DNA of 64,000 nt from a beta proteobacterium L13 (lineage in GTDB: Bacteria; Pseudomonadota; Gammaproteobacteria; Burkholderiales; Chromobacteriaceae): positions 1-64,000 of the forward strand of contig AMYZ01000008.1 of NCBI GenBank assembly GCA_000335715.1, written 5' to 3'. Numbering within the stretch: the first letter of the stretch is position 1; each line of letters opens with the position of its first letter. Below, in pieces: positions 26,742 through 35,862 of this stretch. Under the pieces are notes generated by a model that had not been told where the DNA came from, did not search any database, and was given only the letters and a program-made list of their open reading frames with translations. The translations under genes were made by a program, and so were the position numbers.

Positions 26742-28411
26742 GCATGGCTGGCGATATGTACGCGGTTGCGCCCCGAGTTTTTGGCTTCGTAGAGTGCCTT
26801 GTCGGCCTGGCGCATCATGTCGCCCAGTGCCTGGCCAGGCAGCCTGCACGTCAGGCCGATACTGACGGTCAGGGCAATGCTTTGGCCGTGGCTCAATACC
26901 GGTGTTTGTGCCACCAGGCGGCAGATGCGCTGGGCTGCGGCCATGGCGTCTGTCGGGCTGGTGTCGGTGAGCAGCGCGGCAAACTCTTCGCCGCCCATGC
27001 GGCAGACCAGGTCTTGAGCCCGCAGGCTGTCCTGCAAAATGCGGGCAAACGAGCGCAGTGCCTCATCTCCTGCGGCATGGCCGTAGCGGTCGTTTACCTG
27101 TTTGAAGTGGTCCAGGTCAAACATCAGCATGCAGAGCGGTTTGGCCGGCAGCGGGTGGCTGTTGCAGGCTTCTTCGGCCAGGGTCATGAAGTGGCGGCGG
27201 TTATATAGCCCGGTTAGCGAGTCTTGCGTGGCGAGCTGGAACAGCTGGCTGGCGCGGCGCTCCTGCTGGATGGCTATGGCCATCAGGTGCGAGGTGCGCA
27301 GGGTGATGTACTCGCTGTGCTTGTCGGGCGCGCAGGGGTGGGCAAAATAGATGGCAAAGGTGCCCAGCACGCGGCCATCGTGCGACTTGATAGGGTAAGA
27401 CCAGCAGGTGCGCAGATTGTGCAGGCTGGCTAGCGCGGCAAACTCGGCCCAGAACGGGTGCTGCTGGATATCCGTCACGATCACGGCTTCGCCGGTAAAG
27501 GCGGCAGTGCCGCAAGAACCGACGCTGGCGCCAATGGTGATGCCGTCTACTTGTGCCTTGTATTCGTCTGGCAGGCTGGGGCCGGCAGCCACGCGCAGGT
27601 GTATGCCCTCATCGTCCAGCAGCATGATGGAGCACATCGAGCCTTCGATTTGCGACTCGATCATATGGCAGGTCCACACCATGACTTCTTTCATGGGGCG
27701 GTCGTTGGCAATCATTTCCAGCAGGCGGTTTTCGTCGGCCTGCCATAGCCGCATGGCGTGCTCTTCGCTGATGTCCCGGTCAATGCATAGCAACGATTGC
27801 ACCTGGCCATGCTCGTCGGTTTCGGGGAACAGCCGCGATTCAAACACGTAGTGCCTGTCGTGGTGATTCAGCTGGTTTTCAAAAGTTACCGGTTTACCGC
27901 TGGCCAGTACCTGGCTACTGGCATGGCGAAACGCGTCGCACACGTGCGCCGGCAGGCCGCGCTCTTCTATGCCCAGGCCAACGTGCAAGGCCGGGGGGAT
28001 GGGCGAGTAACGGGCGAGGGCACTATTGGCGTACAGGCAGACCAGCTGCGGGTCGTAGCGGCTGATGATGTCCGGCGAGTTTTCAATCAGGTTGCGAAAG
28101 GTTTGCCGGTCTTCGCGGATGCTCAGCATGGTGCCATCCGGCAAGGGTGTCAGCAGCCAGTCCAGCAACTGGCCAGCATAGACTTGCTGGCTGGCATGCG
28201 CTTGTCCGGCCTGCAGTGCCGGCCGCAGCTCCTCTGGCAACAGGCCGGCGGGCAGCGGTTGGCCGTACTGCAGCGGTGCGCAGTGCAGTAGCTGGTAGAA
28301 CCGCGCGGTAGCAAAGCAGACCCTTCGGGCTTCATCCAGTAGCAAGTAGCCACCCGGCAGGGCGCTGAGGGCTTTTTCCAGTGTGGCAGTGGCCGGCACA
28401 TTGTTCTCCAT
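26738..28411 (-). CDS. PAS-PAS-GAF-GGDEF diguanylate cyclase
   Basis: This has 557 residues without membrane segments. Order: PAS-like region (about 10-100), PAS (about 105-230, FRNLIENSPDIISRYDPQLVCLYAN), GAF (about 240-385, with SVGSCGTAAFTGEAVIVTDIQ), and GGDEF (about 395-555, DSLTGLYNRRHFM and CRMGGEEFAALLTD). It is probably a soluble, signal-responsive c-di-GMP synthase. Its end overlaps the convergent GGDEF gene at 25608. The GGEEF motif and RLTCR-like tail are intact. Confidence 0.92.
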   Translation of the reverse strand: MENNVPATATLEKALSALPGGYLLLDEARRVCFATARFYQLLHCAPLQYGQPLPAGLLPEELRPALQAGQAHASQQVYAGQLLDWLLTPLPDGTMLSIREDRQTFRNLIENSPDIISRYDPQLVCLYANSALARYSPIPPALHVGLGIEERGLPAHVCDAFRHASSQVLASGKPVTFENQLNHHDRHYVFESRLFPETDEHGQVQSLLCIDRDISEEHAMRLWQADENRLLEMIANDRPMKEVMVWTCHMIESQIEGSMCSIMLLDDEGIHLRVAAGPSLPDEYKAQVDGITIGASVGSCGTAAFTGEAVIVTDIQQHPFWAEFAALASLHNLRTCWSYPIKSHDGRVLGTFAIYFAHPCAPDKHSEYITLRTSHLMAIAIQQERRASQLFQLATQDSLTGLYNRRHFMTLAEEACNSHPLPAKPLCMLMFDLDHFKQVNDRYGHAAGDEALRSFARILQDSLRAQDLVCRMGGEEFAALLTDTSPTDAMAAAQRICRLVAQTPVLSHGQSIALTVSIGLTCRLPGQALGDMMRQADKALYEAKNSGRNRVHIASHA

Positions 28412-28590
28412 GGCTGGGCGCGCACGGCGAAAGCGTGCTTACTCTGGATTGTAGCGATAAAAGGAAAACTGTCATGACTTGCGTATCGCGTTATGATTTT
28501 TTCATGATCAGGCAGGCTGTCCCTGTCGTGTAGCGGTCGCCAAGCGTGACACTGCGGGTTATGCTCGAGTGCATTCTGGCAGGAGGCTAT

Positions 28591-29985
28591 GTGGAGTATT
28601 TTCCGATTTTCATGCGCTTGCAGGGCGAACCCTGCTTGCTGGTTGGCGGGGGCGAAGTCGGCCTGCGCAAAGCCCGGCTGTTGCTGTCGGCGGGTGCCCG
28701 GCTGACCGTGGTGTCCCCCGAGCTGGCACCGGAGCTGGCACAGATGGCGGCTAGCGGTGAGCTGGTACATATTGCGGCCAACTTCGAGCCGGCACACATT
28801 GGCGACTACAAACTGGTGGTGGCTGCGACGGACGTGCGCGCCGTCAACCGTGTGGTGTCGGATACGGCACAGGCACGCAATATCCCGGTAAACGTGGTGG
28901 ATGACCCGGAGCTGTCCAGCTACATCACCCCGGCTATTGTGGACCGCTCCCCGCTGGTGATTGCGGTGTCGACCGGCGGTGGTGTGCCGGTGCTGGCACG
29001 CCTGGTACGCGCGCGGCTGGAAAGCCTGATTCCGGCCGGCTTTGGCCGGCTGGCCCGCTTTGCCGCCGGTTTTCGCGAGCAGGTGAAAGCCCGCTTTGGC
29101 AATGTGGAAGAGCGCCGTGCTTTCTGGGAAGCCGTGCTGGAAGGCCCGCTGGCCGAACAGGTGATGAATGGCGACGAGGCCGCGGCACGCGATGATATGC
29201 AGCGCAGGTTGGCCGCAGCAGATACGGCGCCTGCCGGCGCGGTCTACCTGGTGGGCGCCGGCCCTGGCAACCCCGACTTGCTGACCTTCCGCGCTCTGCG
29301 CCTGATGCAGCAGGCCGATGTGGTGCTGTACGACAACCTGGTTGCTCCCGAGCTGCTGGAGCTGGTACGCCGTGACGCGGAGCGTGTGTTTGTCGGCAAG
29401 CAGCGCGCCAACCACACCTTGCCGCAAGAAGACATCAACGCACTGCTGGTGCGGCTGGCGCAGGAGGGCAAGCGCGTGTTGCGCCTCAAAGGCGGTGACC
29501 CGTTTACTTTTGGCCGTGGTGGCGAAGAAATTGCCCTGCTGGCGGCCAACCATATACCGTTTGAAGTGGTGCCGGGTATTACCTCGGCCAGCGGGGCCGC
29601 GGCGTATGCCGGTATCCCGCTGACACACCGTGACCATGCCCAGTCGGTGACCTTTGTCACAGGTCATAAAAAGGACGGTAGCATTACGCTAGACTGGCCA
29701 GCGTTGACGCGAAGCGGGCAAACCGTGGTGGTGTACATGGGCTTGGCCATGGCAGAGGAACTTTGCCAGGCATTCATTGGTCATGGAAAAGCCCGCGATA
29801 CACCCGCTGCCGTAGTGGAACAAGCCACGACACCCCGGCAAAGAACCGTGCTGGGGACACTGGACACCTTGCCTGCCTTGATTCGTGCGAATAGTATCAG
29901 CTCACCTGCATTGATCATCGTGGGTGAGGTGGTGTCGCTGGCACCGCAGCTGGGCTGGTATCGCAGCTCGGCAGAAGGTGCCTGA
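28591..29985 (+). CDS. cysG: Sirohaem synthase (precorrin-2 dehydrogenase/ferrochelatase + uroporphyrinogen-III methyltransferase)
   Basis: This trifunctional enzyme makes sirohaem for sulfite/nitrite reductases. I choose the GTG at 28591, which follows an AGGAGG site with 4-base spacing and gives the family start MEYFPIFMRLQGEPCLLVGGG; the protein is then 464 residues (E. coli 457). The N-terminal half has the NAD-binding VGGGEVGLRKARLLL. The C-terminal half (from about 219) has the methyltransferase motifs VGAGPGNPDLLTFRAL, RLKGGDPFTFGRGGEE and PGITSASGAAAYAGIPLTHRD. It carries 10-mer copies at 28783 and 29208. Confidence 0.96.
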   Translation: MEYFPIFMRLQGEPCLLVGGGEVGLRKARLLLSAGARLTVVSPELAPELAQMAASGELVHIAANFEPAHIGDYKLVVAATDVRAVNRVVSDTAQARNIPVNVVDDPELSSYITPAIVDRSPLVIAVSTGGGVPVLARLVRARLESLIPAGFGRLARFAAGFREQVKARFGNVEERRAFWEAVLEGPLAEQVMNGDEAAARDDMQRRLAAADTAPAGAVYLVGAGPGNPDLLTFRALRLMQQADVVLYDNLVAPELLELVRRDAERVFVGKQRANHTLPQEDINALLVRLAQEGKRVLRLKGGDPFTFGRGGEEIALLAANHIPFEVVPGITSASGAAAYAGIPLTHRDHAQSVTFVTGHKKDGSITLDWPALTRSGQTVVVYMGLAMAEELCQAFIGHGKARDTPAAVVEQATTPRQRTVLGTLDTLPALIRANSISSPALIIVGEVVSLAPQLGWYRSSAEGA

Positions 29986-30063
29986 GGGTGCTGCCTCCAG
30001 GGGCTGCCTGTACGGTAGTGTTTGACGCGTTGGCAATAGCCGGCATGCGCCGGGGTGAAGAAT

Positions 30064-30477
30064 ATGGTTGGTGTACTACTAATTTCGCATGGCAATCTGG
30101 GCTTGAGCCTGGCTGACTGTGCCCATCATGTACTAGGCCGGGTGCCGGATAACCTGGCGATCATGGGCGTGGAAAAACACGACGACCCCGAGGCCAAGCG
30201 CCTGGAGGCCGAAGGTCTGATTGCACAGCTGGAACAAGGGGACGGCGTGGTGGTACTGACCGATATGGTCGGTGGCACGCCTGCCAACATTACTGGCCGC
30301 CTGGTACAGGCTGGCCGGGTAGAGGCCGTGGCAGGGGTAAACCTGCCCATGCTGGTGCGCGCGCTGAGTTATAGCAGCCAGCCACTGGAAATCGTGGTCA
30401 GCAAGGCCATTACCGGGGGCCTGGAAGGGGTCTTCTATATGCTTCCGGAGGGGAAACATGCAAAAACAGCAAATTGA
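30064..30477 (+). CDS. PTS EIIA component, mannose family
   Basis: This 137-residue EIIA(Man)-type protein carries the phosphorylatable His9 in LLISHGNLG. I choose the ATG at 30064 over an in-frame GTG at 30055, because GGGGTGAAG forms its ribosome site. It overlaps HPr by 20 bases. No EIIB or EIIC gene follows, so this is probably a regulatory PTS branch rather than a sugar uptake system, as in other Neisseriales and many betaproteobacteria. Confidence 0.92.
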   Translation: MVGVLLISHGNLGLSLADCAHHVLGRVPDNLAIMGVEKHDDPEAKRLEAEGLIAQLEQGDGVVVLTDMVGGTPANITGRLVQAGRVEAVAGVNLPMLVRALSYSSQPLEIVVSKAITGGLEGVFYMLPEGKHAKTAN

Positions 30478-30727
30478 AATCATCAATAAATTGGGGCTGC
30501 ACGCACGTGCTTCCAGCAAATTTACCCAGATATCCAGCCGCTTCAAGGCCGAGGTCTGGATTGCCCGCAACGGTCGCCGCGTCAACGGCAAAAGCATCAT
30601 GGGAGTGATGATGCTGGCCGCGGCCAAGGGCGCCACGGTCGAGCTGGAAACGAACGGGGAAGACGAAGAGCAGGCCATGGCGGCGTTGGTCGAACTGATC
30701 AACAACCGCTTCGACGAGGCGGAATAA
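30458..30727 (+). CDS. ptsH: HPr phosphocarrier protein
   Basis: This 89-residue protein has the active His15 (NKLGLHARASSKF) and Ser46 (NGKSIMGVMML), the site used by HPr kinase. It accepts phosphate from enzyme I and passes it to the EIIA encoded upstream. The start overlaps the EIIA gene and has CGGAGGGG as ribosome site. Confidence 0.97.
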   Translation: MQKQQIEIINKLGLHARASSKFTQISSRFKAEVWIARNGRRVNGKSIMGVMMLAAAKGATVELETNGEDEEQAMAALVELINNRFDEAE

Positions 30728-30761
30728 ACGCCCGCGACAATAAATAGGCAGGGGAGCAAGC

Positions 30762-32501
30762 ATGAGTATCGTGTTGCACGGTGTACCGATCGGTGGCGGT
30801 GTGGCCATCGGCAGGGCACATTTGCTATCGCAAAGCATGGACGACGTGGTGCATCTGGTGCTGGACGACAGTGAGATCGCCGCCGAGCAGCAGCGTTTCG
30901 ATAGCGCCGTGCGCGATACCCGCAAGCAGCTGGAGCTGCTGTGGGGCAGCATCCCTGAAAATGCCCCTGCGGAGCTGGGGGCGTTTCTGTCCCTGCATAT
31001 CATGCTGCTGTCCGACGTGACCATCTCGCGCGACCCGCGTGACCTGATCGACAGCCAGCGTTGCAACGCCGAATGGGCGCTGAAACTGCAGTGCGACACC
31101 CTGGTGGAGCAATTTGACGCCATCGAGGAAGACTACCTGCGCGAGCGCAAGCACGACGTGCTGCAGGTAGTGGAGCGCATCTTCAAGAACCTGGCCGGCC
31201 ACAGCACCGACTTGCAGTTTGTCGAAGACATGGACGAGGACGCCATTCTGGTGGCGCACGACCTGTCGCCGGCCGATATGGTGTATTTCAAGGATTCAAG
31301 CGTCGCCGCGTTTGTGACCGATGTGGGTGGCGCCACCAGCCACACCGCCATTCTGGGCCGCAGCCTGGACCTGCCGTCGGTCATTGCGCTGCACCACGCG
31401 CGCGAGCTGATCCGCGAAGACGAACTGATCGTGGTGGATGGCCAGCAAGGCGTGCTGATCATCAACCCCGAAGAAACGGTACTGGCCGAATACCGCCGCC
31501 GTCAGCGCAACTGGATAGAAGCACGACGCAAGCTGTCCAGCATCCGCAAGACCGACGCCCTGACCCAGGATGGTACGCCCATCGAGCTGCTGGCCAATAT
31601 CGAGCTGCCGCAGGATGCGGCCAACGTGCTGGAATCCGGCGCGGTAGGCGTAGGGCTGTTCCGCAGCGAATTCCTGTTTCTGGGGCGCGACAGCCTGCCG
31701 TCGGAAGACGAGCAGTTTGCCGCGTATCGCGAGGTGGCCGAGGCCACGAATGGCGCCCCGGTTACGGTGCGCACCATGGACCTGGGTGCCGACAAGAACC
31801 CGCGCTGGCTCAACCACGGTGCCGCAGAAAACCCGGCGCTGGGTCTGACTGGCGTGCGGCTGTGCCTGGCCGAGCCACTGATGTTCCGTGCCCAGCTGCG
31901 CGCGCTGCTGCGCGCTACCGTGTACGGCAAGATCCGCATCCTGTTCCCCATGATCAACGGCCTGGGTGAGCTGAAACAGGCGCTGGCGCAGCTGGAGTAC
32001 GCCAAGAAAGAGCTGCGCGAAGAAAACATCCCCTTCGCCGACAAGGTGGAAGTCGGGGCGATGATCGAAATCCCCTCTGCTGCGCTGGTAGTGGGCAGCT
32101 TTGTCAAATACGTGGACTTTCTGTCCATCGGCACCAACGACCTGATCCAGTACACGCTGGCGGTAGACCGCAATGATGACTCGGTAAGCCATCTGTACGA
32201 CCCGGTACACCCGGCGGTATTGAAGCTGATTTCCCATACCATCAAGACGGCTACCAAAGCCGGCGTGCAGGTGTCGGTATGCGGCGAGATGGCGGGTGAC
32301 GAGCGCCTGACCCGTTTGCTGCTGGGTATGGGGCTGCGCCGTTTCTCCATGCACCCGGCCAACCTGCTGGCGGTGAAGCAGAATGTGCTCAACAGCCACC
32401 TCGACACCCTGGCGCCACAGGTTGCGCGTATCCTGCGCAGTGAAGACCCTGATAGAATCGCCGACTTGTTGACACAACTGAATGCCGGGCCGGACGCCTG
32501 A
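30762..32501 (+). CDS. ptsI: Phosphoenolpyruvate-protein phosphotransferase (enzyme I)
   Basis: This 579-residue enzyme transfers phosphate from PEP to HPr. The phospho-His signature GGATSHTAILGRSLDLPSV has its His near residue 194. The PEP-binding barrel has GLFRSEFLFLGRDSLPSE and SIGTNDLIQYTLAVDRND. It completes the EIIA-HPr-EI operon. The 3' end overlaps the start of a terminator. Confidence 0.97.
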   Translation: MSIVLHGVPIGGGVAIGRAHLLSQSMDDVVHLVLDDSEIAAEQQRFDSAVRDTRKQLELLWGSIPENAPAELGAFLSLHIMLLSDVTISRDPRDLIDSQRCNAEWALKLQCDTLVEQFDAIEEDYLRERKHDVLQVVERIFKNLAGHSTDLQFVEDMDEDAILVAHDLSPADMVYFKDSSVAAFVTDVGGATSHTAILGRSLDLPSVIALHHARELIREDELIVVDGQQGVLIINPEETVLAEYRRRQRNWIEARRKLSSIRKTDALTQDGTPIELLANIELPQDAANVLESGAVGVGLFRSEFLFLGRDSLPSEDEQFAAYREVAEATNGAPVTVRTMDLGADKNPRWLNHGAAENPALGLTGVRLCLAEPLMFRAQLRALLRATVYGKIRILFPMINGLGELKQALAQLEYAKKELREENIPFADKVEVGAMIEIPSAALVVGSFVKYVDFLSIGTNDLIQYTLAVDRNDDSVSHLYDPVHPAVLKLISHTIKTATKAGVQVSVCGEMAGDERLTRLLLGMGLRRFSMHPANLLAVKQNVLNSHLDTLAPQVARILRSEDPDRIADLLTQLNAGPDA

Positions 32502-32517
32502 TCCGGCTTTTTTCTTT
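32489..32517 (+). terminator. PTS operon terminator
   Basis: GCCGGA (32489-32494) pairs with TCCGGC (32502-32507) around a 7-base loop and is followed by TTTTTTCTTTT. The stem spans the ptsI stop codon. The T-tract ends 3 bases before the next start codon. Confidence 0.8.
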
Positions 32518-32519
32518 TC

Positions 32520-33602
32520 ATGCTCATAGACGCCATCGATCTGACGGCCGTGCGCCGCGTATTGCTGATCAAGCTGCGCCACCACGGCGACGTGCTATTG
32601 TCCTCGCCGGTTTTGTCGGCGCTGAAAACGCACGCACCTCACGCCGAGATAGACGCGCTGGTGTACCACGACACGCGCGAGATGCTGTCCGGTCACCCGG
32701 CTTTGTCGCAGCTGCATACCATAGACCGGCAGTGGAAGAAGCTAGGCCCGCTGGGCCAGCTGCGTGCCGAATGGCAGCTGCTGTCGGTGCTGAAGTCGCG
32801 TCAGTACGATCTGGTCATCACGCTGACCGAGCATAATCGCGGTGCCTGGCTGGTGCGCTTGCTCAAGCCGCGCTGGTCGGTAGGCCCACAGGGGCCGTAT
32901 GGCCGCTTCTTCAAGAAAACCTTTACCCACCGCTACCTGCAGGTACCGGGTAACCGCCGCCACACGGTAGAGGTGCACCTGGATGCCTTGCGCCGCATCG
33001 GTATTTACCCCGAGCCAGATGCCCGCGCCCTGACGCTGCTGCCCGGTGCCGGCGCCGAGGCGAGCCTGGCGGCCAAGTTGGCCGCATCGGGCCTGGTGCC
33101 TGGCGGCTACGTGCTGGTACACCCCACCTCGCGCTGGTTGTTCAAGAGCTGGCCAGCGGAAAAAATGGCCGAGCTGATCAACCAGCTCACCGCCCGTGGC
33201 GAGCAGATTTTGCTGACCGCGGCCCCCAGCGCAGACGAAATGGCCATGCTGGCTGACATTAGTGCGCGTTTGCAGCGGCCGGTGGCCAGCCTGGCGGGCC
33301 AGCTCAGCCTGAAAGAACTGGCGGCGGCCATTGCCGCGGCGCGGTTGTATATCGGTGTGGACTCGGTGCCCATGCATATTGCCGCCGCTGTGCAAACGCC
33401 TTGTGTGGCCTTGTTTGGCCCGTCCGGCGATATCGAATGGGGCCCGTGGCAGGTGCCGCACCGCGTGGTGGCGGCCAGCATGGCCTGCCGTCCCTGTGGC
33501 AATGCCGGTTGCGGTGGCAGCTGGCGCAGCGAATGCCTGGAAAAAATCAGCGTGCAGCAGGTGTTGGCCGCAGTAGACAGTTTGCACGAGGAACTGGCAT
33601 GA
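32520..33602 (+). CDS. Lipopolysaccharide heptosyltransferase, RfaQ/WaaQ type (GT9)
   Basis: This 360-residue GT9 enzyme probably adds heptose to the inner LPS core. The N-terminal motif is VRRVLLIKLRHHGDVLLSSPVLSALK. The ADP-heptose-binding C-terminal half has VHPTSRWLFKSWPAEKMAELI and YIGVDSVPMHIAAAVQTPCVALFGPSG. The ATG at 32520 lies right behind the terminator T-tract with no ribosome site; a GTG at 32550 gives a more family-like start but also lacks one. It opens a five-gene run with 4-base overlaps. Two 10-mer copies (33077, 33563). Confidence 0.92.
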   Translation: MLIDAIDLTAVRRVLLIKLRHHGDVLLSSPVLSALKTHAPHAEIDALVYHDTREMLSGHPALSQLHTIDRQWKKLGPLGQLRAEWQLLSVLKSRQYDLVITLTEHNRGAWLVRLLKPRWSVGPQGPYGRFFKKTFTHRYLQVPGNRRHTVEVHLDALRRIGIYPEPDARALTLLPGAGAEASLAAKLAASGLVPGGYVLVHPTSRWLFKSWPAEKMAELINQLTARGEQILLTAAPSADEMAMLADISARLQRPVASLAGQLSLKELAAAIAAARLYIGVDSVPMHIAAAVQTPCVALFGPSGDIEWGPWQVPHRVVAASMACRPCGNAGCGGSWRSECLEKISVQQVLAAVDSLHEELA

Positions 33603-34744
33603 AGCGTATTGCCATCATCCGCCAGAAATTCAATCCCGCTGGCGGTGCCGAGCGCGTCGTCAGCGCCATTTTGCGCCAGCTGCAAGGCCATGCGGCGCTG
33701 CATACCCTGCTGATCAACCGCAAATGGGAAGCCGTGCCGGGCATCGAGGCGCATAGCGTCAACCCGTTTTATCTGGGCAGTGTGTGGCGTGACTGGGGTT
33801 TTGCCCGTGCGGCACGCCGCTTGTGGCAGGCGCTGGATGCGGCATTGGTGCTCTCGCATGAGCGCATCCCTGGCTGCCATGTGTACCGCGCGGATGACGG
33901 CGTGCACGCTGCCTGGCTGGACGTGCGCCGCCAGCGTGGCGGTATCGCCGCCCGTGTGGCCATGGCGCTGAACCCGTATCACCATTACATGCTGGCCATG
34001 GAGCAGCGCATGTACCGCGACCCGGCATTTCGCGGCGTGGTGTGTATTTCCGAGATGGTCAAACGCGACGTGATGCAGTACACCGGCCTGCCGGCCGAGT
34101 GTTGCCACGTGGTTTACAACGGCATCGACAGCGCATTTTTCAACCCGCAGGATGCCCGTGCGCAGCGCGATAGCCTGCGACAGCAGTACGGATTAAGCGC
34201 GGACGCACCGGTGTTGCTGTACGTGGGTTCCGGTTTCGAGCGCAAAGGGCTGGCACAGGCGCTGCACGCCATTGTGCCGCACCCGGAGGTGCAGCTGGTG
34301 GTAGTGGGCAGCGACAAGAAAAGCCGGCACTACCAAGCCTTGGCCAGCCAGCTGGGCGTGGCCGGGCGCGTGCACTTCGCCGGTGCGCAGCGCGATGTAC
34401 GCAGCTACTACGGCATGGCAGATGGCTTCATCCTGCCGTCCATTTATGAGCCATTTGGCCTGGTGGTGGCCGAGGCCATGGCCTGCGGCCTGACGGTACT
34501 CACCAGTACGCGCTGCGGCGGTGGCGAGCTGCTGCAGCCCGGGCAAACCGGCTGGTTGGCCGCACCGGATGACAGGGCCGCGTGGCAGCACAATGTGGGG
34601 CAGTGGTTGGCCGCACGCGCCAGTTGGCCGCAGCGGGGCGAGCAAGCGCGCCAGGCTGTGCTGCCCTATACCGAGCAGCGCATGGTCGGGCAGATGCTGA
34701 CCCTGTTCGCCACCTTGCTGCCTGACGCGGAGGGCTTGGCATGA
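33599..34744 (+). CDS. GT4 glycosyltransferase, WaaG/RfaG-like
   Basis: This 381-residue GT-B fold enzyme is probably an LPS core glucosyltransferase. The acceptor loop KFNPAGGAERVVSAIL is at about 10-25. The donor site carries GSGFERKGL, VVGSDKKS and the EX7E region IYEPFGLVVAEAMACG. The start at 33599 (MKRIAIIRQKFNP) overlaps the previous stop. Three 10-mer copies lie in 78 bp at the 3' end (34555, 34606, 34623), read in two different frames as Leu-Ala-Ala, Leu-Ala-Ala and Trp-Pro-Gln. Confidence 0.92.
   Translation: MKRIAIIRQKFNPAGGAERVVSAILRQLQGHAALHTLLINRKWEAVPGIEAHSVNPFYLGSVWRDWGFARAARRLWQALDAALVLSHERIPGCHVYRADDGVHAAWLDVRRQRGGIAARVAMALNPYHHYMLAMEQRMYRDPAFRGVVCISEMVKRDVMQYTGLPAECCHVVYNGIDSAFFNPQDARAQRDSLRQQYGLSADAPVLLYVGSGFERKGLAQALHAIVPHPEVQLVVVGSDKKSRHYQALASQLGVAGRVHFAGAQRDVRSYYGMADGFILPSIYEPFGLVVAEAMACGLTVLTSTRCGGGELLQPGQTGWLAAPDDRAAWQHNVGQWLAARASWPQRGEQARQAVLPYTEQRMVGQMLTLFATLLPDAEGLA
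34555..34632 (+). repeat. Cluster of three GTTGGCCGCA copies in 78 bp
   Basis: Exact copies at 34555-34564, 34606-34615 and 34623-34632 all point the same way in the C-terminal coding part of the GT4 gene. This is the densest cluster in the window. The codon frame of the third differs from the first two, so protein-level duplication does not explain it. Confidence 0.9.
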
Positions 34745-35862
34745 AAGGGCGCTTCCCCGGCCGTGTGCTGATTTTTGCTACCTTGTTGTTCCGTTTGCCG
34801 TGGCAGTGGCTACGTCGCAAACCGCAGCCGCAGAGCGTGCAGCGCATTCTGGTACTGCACCAGTTTTTGCTGGGTGATGCCCTGATGGCCACCAGCTTGC
34901 TGGCCAAGCTGCGTGAGCGTTTCCCCGCTGCGGACATCGTGCTGGCCTGCCCGCCATTGCAGGCTGGGCTGTACAACAGCCAGCCCTATGGTGTACGTGC
35001 CATGCCGTGGCACCCGCGCGACTTCGCCAGCATCCGCCGCCTGTTTGCCTTGCCGCGTGTCGATATGGTTTACCTGATGGGCGAGAACCGCCTCAGCTAT
35101 TTGGCGCGTGCCATCGGTGCGCGCTGGATTGTGGGCTTTGACGGCGAGATACCGCATTACAAGAACTGGCTGGTGGACGAGCGCATCCCCTACGCCCAAG
35201 AGCCGGAAGCGTGGACAGATACGGCCGCCAGGCTGGTAGACGGCCCGGCACCCCGGCCATTTGACCTGGCGCATTGGCCGCTGGGTGAGCAGCGTATTCC
35301 TGCGCTGCCACAGCGATACGTGGTGCTGCATGTGGGGGCGAGTTCCCCCACACGCTACTGGCCGAGCGAATACTGGCAAAGCCTGGCGGCCTCATTGCGC
35401 GAGCGAGGCTTGGCCGTGGTCTGGTCCGGTGGGCCGGGCGAACACCACCTGATCGAGCGGGTTGCCCCGTTGTCGCAGGATACGGTTATTTCCGGCACGC
35501 TTTCCTTGCCGCAACTGCGTGCGGTGTTGGCCGCGGCCCAGGCCTGCGTGTGCCCCGATACCGGCATTGCCCACTTGGCCAAAACCGCGGGTGTACCGCT
35601 GGTCATGCTATTTGGCCCAGGTAGTGAAGAGCTGTTCGGCGCCAGCCATTTCTTTAGCCGTTACACCTGTCTGGGTGCAGGTCCAGCACTGTTTCCTTGC
35701 CGCTTTCAGCGTAGCGTGCACCACCGCCCGGTGGATTGGGCGCTACGCTGCTTCCGGCCTGCCGGTGAGCAACCTGGTGGCTGTAAACAGGTGCAATGCA
35801 TGGCGGTGGTACGGCCGGAGGCGGTGTTGCAATCCATTCTGACGGCAGGGAATTTCACATGA
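34741..35862 (+). CDS. GT9 heptosyltransferase-family glycosyltransferase
   Basis: This 373-residue ADP-heptose:LPS heptosyltransferase-like protein has an N-terminal basic hydrophobic segment (LIFATLLFRLPWQWLRRK), then ILVLHQFLLGDALMATSLLAKLRERFP. The C-terminal donor site shows VLHVGASSPTRYWPSEYWQSLA and CPDTGIAHLAKTAGVPLVMLFGPG. It overlaps genes on both sides by 4 bases. A long Cys-containing tail follows the canonical fold. The exact acceptor is unknown. Confidence 0.9.
   Translation: MKGRFPGRVLIFATLLFRLPWQWLRRKPQPQSVQRILVLHQFLLGDALMATSLLAKLRERFPAADIVLACPPLQAGLYNSQPYGVRAMPWHPRDFASIRRLFALPRVDMVYLMGENRLSYLARAIGARWIVGFDGEIPHYKNWLVDERIPYAQEPEAWTDTAARLVDGPAPRPFDLAHWPLGEQRIPALPQRYVVLHVGASSPTRYWPSEYWQSLAASLRERGLAVVWSGGPGEHHLIERVAPLSQDTVISGTLSLPQLRAVLAAAQACVCPDTGIAHLAKTAGVPLVMLFGPGSEELFGASHFFSRYTCLGAGPALFPCRFQRSVHHRPVDWALRCFRPAGEQPGGCKQVQCMAVVRPEAVLQSILTAGNFT

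Noticed and set aside
28150-29667. 505-codon minus-strand frame across cysG
   Set aside because: It is opposite an intact cysG and composed of low-information residues; no ribosome site.
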